Assembly: GCA_021521415.1 (NCBI GenBank)
Contig: JAIQDT010007665.1
Location: 62,001-126,000, forward strand
Length of the DNA stretch: 64,000 nt
Reading direction: 5' to 3'
DNA from: Bidens hawaiensis
Taxonomy: Eukaryota > Streptophyta > Magnoliopsida > Asterales > Asteraceae
In this document: positions 58,633 to 64,000 of the stretch, piece after piece
Numbering within the stretch: the first letter of the stretch is position 1
Layout: each line of letters starts with the position of its first letter
Notes under the pieces: model-generated
Seen by the model: the letters and a program-made list of their open reading frames with translations, nothing else
Database searches by the model: none
Told to the model about the DNA's origin: nothing
Program-made: the position numbers and the translations under genes

Positions 58633-59425
58633 CTTCTCAACGATACGTGCCCTCATATTTTCCATGCTAATCAAGTTCAAAGTATAGTTACATCCTACTA
58701 CATTACCCATTAGTCCAAACCTATCAATACCACGTCTTTCAAGCTTTTCTCGTCAAGCAAGATCATTCATACGTAACCGAAACTTATCAGATTCCGCACC
58801 CGCGAGCTCAAGTTTACTAAACCTACTCTAGTCAATCAACCCACTTGCAAACCGTTCGAGCTCCAGATACCCGAGAGATGTTGGATCGATCTACCTCGAC
58901 CGCTCAAGCTCTTATGGATTAAATCACCCAAGATGCTTAAGATTCAGGATTCCAAGTCATGCGCAACTGAAGATTTAAATTACTTGAAGACTTTGCCGAT
59001 CGTCGTATTCTATCTTACTTGAATTTGACTTTTCTACCTTGTATCGACTATTTAATAAAGTTTGGATTAACGTTTTTTATATATTATTATATTAAGATTT
59101 CCTATTGTTATGCCTCTTGTGTAGAGATTAATTTTTTAGAAGGGTTTTGTAAAATTACCCATTTAATAACTAAACTATAAACTTTAGCCTATTTAAAGAC
59201 GTCTCACTTAAAACTCATTTCCCTAAAGGATTTATATTATTAAAATTTTATTTTCAAATGTTTTGTAAATCCACGCGATAGGATGAATCATGTGGACCAT
59301 ACGACGATCTGGATAATTATGGTCCGAAACATAATTATCAAAGTCCTCGCATGGAAATCATAATGCGTACGATTGTGTGTCATGATATAGAATCGAAGGT
59401 AGTTGGGAGAACGGTAGAAATGTAA
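58633..59425 (+). other. Decayed internal sequence of the plus-strand element, continuation
   Basis: Seems to continue the region cut at 53429. It reads LLNDTCP at first and then a C-rich stretch with stops (58,640-59,035), then AT-rich sequence. No domain can be named. The minus-strand frame 59288-59638 crosses into the next LTR and is judged a shadow. Confidence 0.4.
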
Positions 59426-62400
59426 TGTAGCATCCCGTTTTCTCATTTTGATTAATAAAATAATAATATTAAGTAGTATGAGTTGGGCTTGTGTTGGGTC
59501 AAATAAAATGGGTAATGGACTTGGATTACAAAGAAAGAGAGAAAAGACCATGGGCTTAAGCCCACGATCCATGATATATAAACAATAAATTCTCATTAAT
59601 TCATTCACTTCACATATTCCATACACCACCCAAGACACACACTTCAGCTCTCTCTCTAGTTTCTCTTTTTCTCTCTAGCTGAACCCAAGGGTAACCGAGC
59701 ACCGATCCAAGGTAATGATAGTATGATATTGTATGAACTCAAACCCGTTAGATTTAGTTACAAAAGACGAGCCAACACCCTTAAAATGTTAAAGTCACGA
59801 GATCCGGGTGGAATCGAGTATAAGCCGATCAAAAGATGAGCCTAGGGATCACCCTAGCTCAGATCAGGATCGAACGTGACGAAAAAAAGGTGAAAACGGT
59901 GCAAAAATACGCTTTTACGGCCACTGCCCCGGTTTTCCGGTGGTGACGGTGCGGAAAGGCGGCGGGTACGAGGTACGAGGTTAATGAAATGTCAGAGAAT
60001 GTTTTTGACATTCGCTGACCTAACCCTAATTCGTTAATGGAGGTTTGACGAACTACCCTTAATTTGTAAATTGATTCGTTAATGAAAGAATGACGAACTA
60101 GCCCCAGTTCATTAAGTCCAATTCGTTATGATGACCAGTTCGTTATAAGGTCTAATTCGTTATGAGGACTGGTTCGTTATAAAATTCTCTATGAAGTTCA
60201 ATTCGTTAACCAGACCAAACGAATAAGTCCAAATTCGTTATAAGGTCCAATTCGTTACTGTAGCCAACTCGTCATGATGGCAGTTTGTTATAATAGTCAG
60301 TTCGTTAAGGACCCCATTCGTTAAGAACTAGGTAACGAATTAGAGTTTAAAAGAATGACAGAAAGGTCCCTGAACTTATAATAAAATGGATTAATTGTAA
60401 AGAAGCCTTCGTACTTTCTGATTTAGCAAATAAATTAATAAATTAAAAGTTCTAATGAGAAATGTGTTACGATAATTAATGGAAATAAAATTTTTCCAAG
60501 CTGATCTGGCTGCTCGCTTGCAGCCAGGGGCTTTGCCCCTTGGACCCTGCTAGGGGCTGCCGCACCTAGACCCCGCTGCCAGGGGCGCTGCCCCCGGACC
60601 TCGTTTGTTGAGGGTTATAATTAGACTAGAAACGCGATATGGGTAGTGATAGTTAATTGATATGTGTAATTGTTATACAGTTAGTCGCGCACAGCTAAAG
60701 AAGGGAATAACTATTAACGGTAAACGTAACCGCATTCAAGTGAGTTTCTAGCCCCATTCCTTGTTATGTTTTCGGGGCTGTGTGCATACTTGATGTGAAT
60801 TGTTAATACATTTATCCTAAGTGATAAGTGTATGCCATTGATGTGGTGGAAACAGTCAATTAAATATTAACTAAACTAAACAAGTAATAAAAACTAGACT
60901 TAAGACTCAACTACACAAAACATCGGCAAGTGAACCGGTCAATTGTATTAAAGCTAAGTAAGTCCGAAATATCGAACCCACAGGACTTTATAAATTACGT
61001 TAATTAACTAATTAGTCTAGACTTACGACACGATTATTTATAATTAATGTTTAAAGGGGGATTTTAAACTAAGATTAAACTAAGAAAGCAAATAAACAAG
61101 TAAATTTGAAGCAAGCAATTAAAAACAAGATCGAAACCAATCAGAGAAGGAATCTACCTAGGTAAGAATCTCATGCGTCAACAATCATCAAGCAATGGAC
61201 AACTAATTTGATATGGAAACTGATTCCTAGATGTATTCATCTAAAAAACCCTAAAGGACCCTTGACTGAATCAAACGACATCCCAAAGAATGATTATTAG
61301 ATTATTAAGCAATCAGTTATATTGACTTCCTCACAGTTATCAAATAGTGTTAATTAATAGTATCTAAAGCAAGCAATCTTACGAAACACTAAACCCTAGA
61401 TAACTTGATAAGCTAAACACGACATCATGAACAAGGATCAACACACTAAGCAAGAATATTGTCACTATCTATCCTAGCATGCAATTGACCAAGACACACG
61501 AACAACTCCTCACATTACAGCTATTGGAATTTAGCAAAACATTTAAAACCCTAACCAACTATCAACTAGCTTCTATGATCTAATAGGCCTATTCAACCAC
61601 AATAATCAAAACACCAAGTAATGATTAAACATAAACCCTAAATCTAAAGAACACAATCAAGAGATATACGATCTATGTGAAGCTAGAATTAGCAATCAAT
61701 CAAGATAATAAACATTCATATGCATCATGAAAGCAAAATCAAATCATTTACTATTAAAATAACGAAACCATAATCAAACAATTATCCAAAGCAAGAATCA
61801 TGCATCAAACATGTTCATCAAACCTAGGTAGACATGAAGTCTGGCCTAGAATCATTATTGAAAACAATACTAAACAAGTCTTAAAAACAAAGAGGCAAGA
61901 CATGACAAATAATGAACAAGGAACGAAAGTTAGAGCAATAAAACCCTTTGAAGTTGATCCTTGAACACCCGGATGAAAGCTCTCTTGATCCTCTTTAGTT
62001 CCTAGCTTCAAATCACCTTCAAATCCTTGGAAAAACTCTCAAAATCGGCTGCTACAAAACTTATAATCGGCTAGGGATATAATGATGTTTATATATCGAG
62101 ATATCGGGCTTGGACTTGCAAAAACGGGCTGGCCAGAAAACCTAGGCGCCGCGCGACCCCCTGACATTGGGCTCCGCGCGGTGCGGCGTGCTCAAGGGAT
62201 GGGGTCCGGATTTTTCTTGTTATTTGTTGTTTAAACTTGTTAAATCTTGATAATTATCCTTCCTTGAACTCCAAGTAATGCTTAGAACCTTCTAGATCTT
62301 CCTTCCCTTGATCACCAAGCCACCATCTACATGAATATAAATCAAAACTCGTAAATGAAGTAATCATGTAATCAATGACAAGCAAAACGAGCATAAACTT

Positions 62401-63398
62401 CGCATGAAATGATAGAAATAATTAAGTTTAATATGCAAGACACCAAATGATATAAAAACACGATAAACATAACATACTTGACTCAAAACTCAAATTAAAG
62501 ATAGATAAACGAAACACGAATCAAACCGAACTCAAAACATTTAAGAAACACAACTTTACGCGGGATACGAGATGTATAAATAGATGTATATCAGCCATAT
62601 GTGATATATATATATGAAAGTATGAATGATTGCTTGTCGGTACGTGAACCATCTTCGGATATTACACGTACTGTCAAGTTATAATTATGAATATGAATGC
62701 TATGCATAATGTATGAATGATATGTATGTATGTTATGAAAGAATGTAAGAGATGGTTAGGTACAGAAGAAAGGGACTGAGCCCTAATAATATTCAAGGAA
62801 GAAAAGGGACCGGACCCTAATAATATCTGAGGCAGAAAAGGGACCGAGCCCTTATAAATCTCAAGGCAGAAAGGGACTGAGCCCTAATAATACTCAAGGC
62901 AGAAAGGGACCGGACCCTAATAATATCCGAGGCAGAAAATGGACAGGACCCTAATAATATCTGAGGCATAATAGAATAATGTAAGGTAGAGTTAAAAATA
63001 AAGTATGAAGGTAAGTATGTATATTATGAACGAAGCATGAAAGTATGAAGTACGTAGTTATGAATGAATTGTATGTTGTATGATTAAATAGAATTCACTC
63101 AGCGTAGCTGACTTTTAGTATGCACGCAGGTGAGTAGGATGAGGCATGTCGCTTGAGGGGAACACATGGCATGAAATTAAGGATACTGGCATCTCAAGGA
63201 AATGCTATGTTATTCTAAAGACTAAGTTTTATGTTTAAACTACTTTGAATGTTTATTTTGACAAGATCTGAAAGCTATGTAATATAATCCGATTGAAGTT
63301 TATTATTCCGCGAATTTTTTAATTAACTCTGATGTTTAGAACTGTGTTTATGAGTAAATCCAACGTCCAAAGTGAGGCACCGATAATGGGGCCTTTAT
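59426..63398 (+). repeat. Solo LTR of a Ty3/gypsy family (copy 3), interrupted
   Basis: TGTAGCATCCCG at 59426 to GGGGCCTTTAT at 63398, flanked by TGTAA on both sides (59421-59425 and 63399-63403). Its final bases differ from the GGGGCCTTACA end of copy 2. Holds the same landmarks as copy 2: a donor-like CCAAG/GTAATG (59711/59712), a TTCGTTA array (60,030-60,345), a GC triple hairpin (60,524-60,598) and GGGACTGAGCCC tandem units (62,770-62,950). A 1.75-kb insertion lies at 60839-62593. Confidence 0.72.
60839..62593. mobile_element. 1.75-kb TG...CA insertion in the copy-3 LTR
   Basis: Begins TGATGTGGTGG and ends GATGTATATCA, flanked by the 5-bp repeat GCCAT (60834-60838 and 62594-62598). Comparison with copy 2 shows it interrupts the LTR. 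There is no coding capacity. A GC-rich patch (CTAGGCGCCGCGCGACC near 62,142) stands out in AT-rich sequence. Likely a solo LTR or similar remnant; family not recognised. The open frame 61805-62011 is unsupported. Confidence 0.55.
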
Positions 63399-63760
63399 TG
63401 TAAAATTGATAAGGACATGGTGGATACGCCGCTGGTAGCTAAGTATAGGCAAAGTATGTGATTAATTTCACATGTGAAGTAGAATGATGAATGAATGTTC
63501 GCGTAATTGCTAAATAAAGAATGTATGAATGCTAGCTTAATTGCTAGGGATAGGAGTATATGATGATATGAACTGTTTGATTGTCTAACTGTTAGAAGTA
63601 GAACTAGCACAAGTGGACTCATAAAGGGAAATGCATAGGACACGAAGAGTAACGTGATCAGCTAATCACAGCTGGCCACTGTTATTACCTGTTAGCCTTA
63701 CTATCATTGTACTAAATGGTTCCTTAAGTGATGAAGTTTGTGTTTCCTTATAGAATACGA
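63399..63760 (+). other. Possible leader upstream of a gag start
   Basis: No gene seen. It lies between the copy-3 LTR and the gag-like ATG at 63761. No PBS is present directly after the LTR. Confidence 0.35.
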
Positions 63761-64000
63761 ATGACTGCAGTTAGGAAAGTTGCTGGAAAGGGAGGACGTA
63801 TGGGACGTCGTGGTAGGCCACGCATTGTCCGAGAACCGTCGGTAGAATCAGCTACTAACACTAAGGGAGAAGGAAGCGCAGCTGGTTGAAATCCGAGTAA
63901 CAACGAAGGGTAACAACTCGACCCTGCTGTTCAAGCTGCCATTGCTCAAGCGGTAGCAGCTGCTGTGAAGAACTTGAATCCCGAAAAGTCTGCTGGAAGT
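63761..64000 (+). pseudogene. N-terminal part of a Ty3/gypsy gag, with stops (runs off the window)
   Basis: The frame from 63761 reads MTAVRKVAGKGGRMGRRGRP and on to an in-frame TGA near 63,887. After a second stop it continues with LDPAVQAAIAQAVAAAVKNL, a pattern typical of gag N-termini in plant Ty3/gypsy elements. The two stops mark it as a pseudogene unless an upstream splice is involved. The remainder is outside the window. Confidence 0.55.

Noticed and set aside
59288..59638. 116-residue minus-strand ORF
   Set aside because: Crosses the left boundary of a solo LTR, so it cannot be an old gene, and it has no recognisable motif.
60839..62593. Possible protein-coding insertion
   Set aside because: No frame beyond about 70 codons and no domain. 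TG...CA ends and a 5-bp repeat fit a noncoding LTR-type remnant.

Overview
This window is plant nuclear DNA, most likely from a eudicot with a large, transposon-rich genome. The retrotransposon families resemble those common in Asteraceae, but that placement is a weak guess. Evidence for a plant: a multi-exon FRIGIDA-like gene with GT-AG introns, Ty3/gypsy elements with initiator-Met-tRNA primer sites (TGGTATCAGAGCC), Mutator-like and hAT elements with target-site duplications (TSDs), and Helitrons with hairpin-CTAG ends. Only one ordinary host gene was found: an apparently intact FRIGIDA-like gene of FRL3 type on the minus strand (coding exons 7956-6993, 6285-6113 and 6026-5592).

Layout. 1-2.85 kb: the 3' end of a plus-strand Tat/Retand-like retrotransposon carrying an antisense extra ORF, a polypurine tract and an LTR. 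2.87-3.78 kb: a broken gag fragment. 3.87-5.19 kb: a cluster of short Helitrons. 5.59-8.25 kb: the FRL3-like gene. 8.65-29.93 kb: a four-element nest. A 0.79-kb Helitron (minus strand) was invaded by a 619-bp hAT MITE and by a Tekay-like chromovirus (9531-29392, 3.1-kb LTRs, TSD AACAT). The chromovirus was then invaded by a gag-only retrotransposon (15987-23624, 2.4-kb near-identical LTRs, TSD CTCGG). 29.99-30.17 kb: a MITE inside a TA microsatellite. 31.34-35.24 kb: a 3.9-kb Helitron with a captured cyclin-D-like exon joined to a LINE tail. 36.3-42.35 kb: a long-TIR non-autonomous MULE whose left arm holds a near-autonomous MULE (36460-41334, TSD TAATTAAAA/TAACTAAAA). That MULE encodes a four-exon transposase and, converging on it from the other TIR, a GRF zinc-finger/membrane protein and an acidic ORF. 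44.6-63.4 kb: layered LTR remains, with several solo LTRs bearing 5-bp TSDs, including an inverted solo LTR of the Tekay-like family. The last 240 bases start another broken gag.

The most unusual signals are these. (1) The gag-only retrotransposon carries six distinct hairpins with a conserved apical loop and divergent but self-complementary arms (eight positions counting both LTRs), plus other palindromic arrays. (2) The MULE has a MuDR-like convergent layout with a GRF-finger/TM gene in the mudrB position. (3) The Tekay-like element has an extra ORF 5' of gag encoding a proline-rich protein with a C-terminal hydrophobic segment. (4) GC-rich or short hairpin cassettes with paired changes recur in three related LTRs. 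All boundaries were read by eye; no alignment, folding or database search was run.
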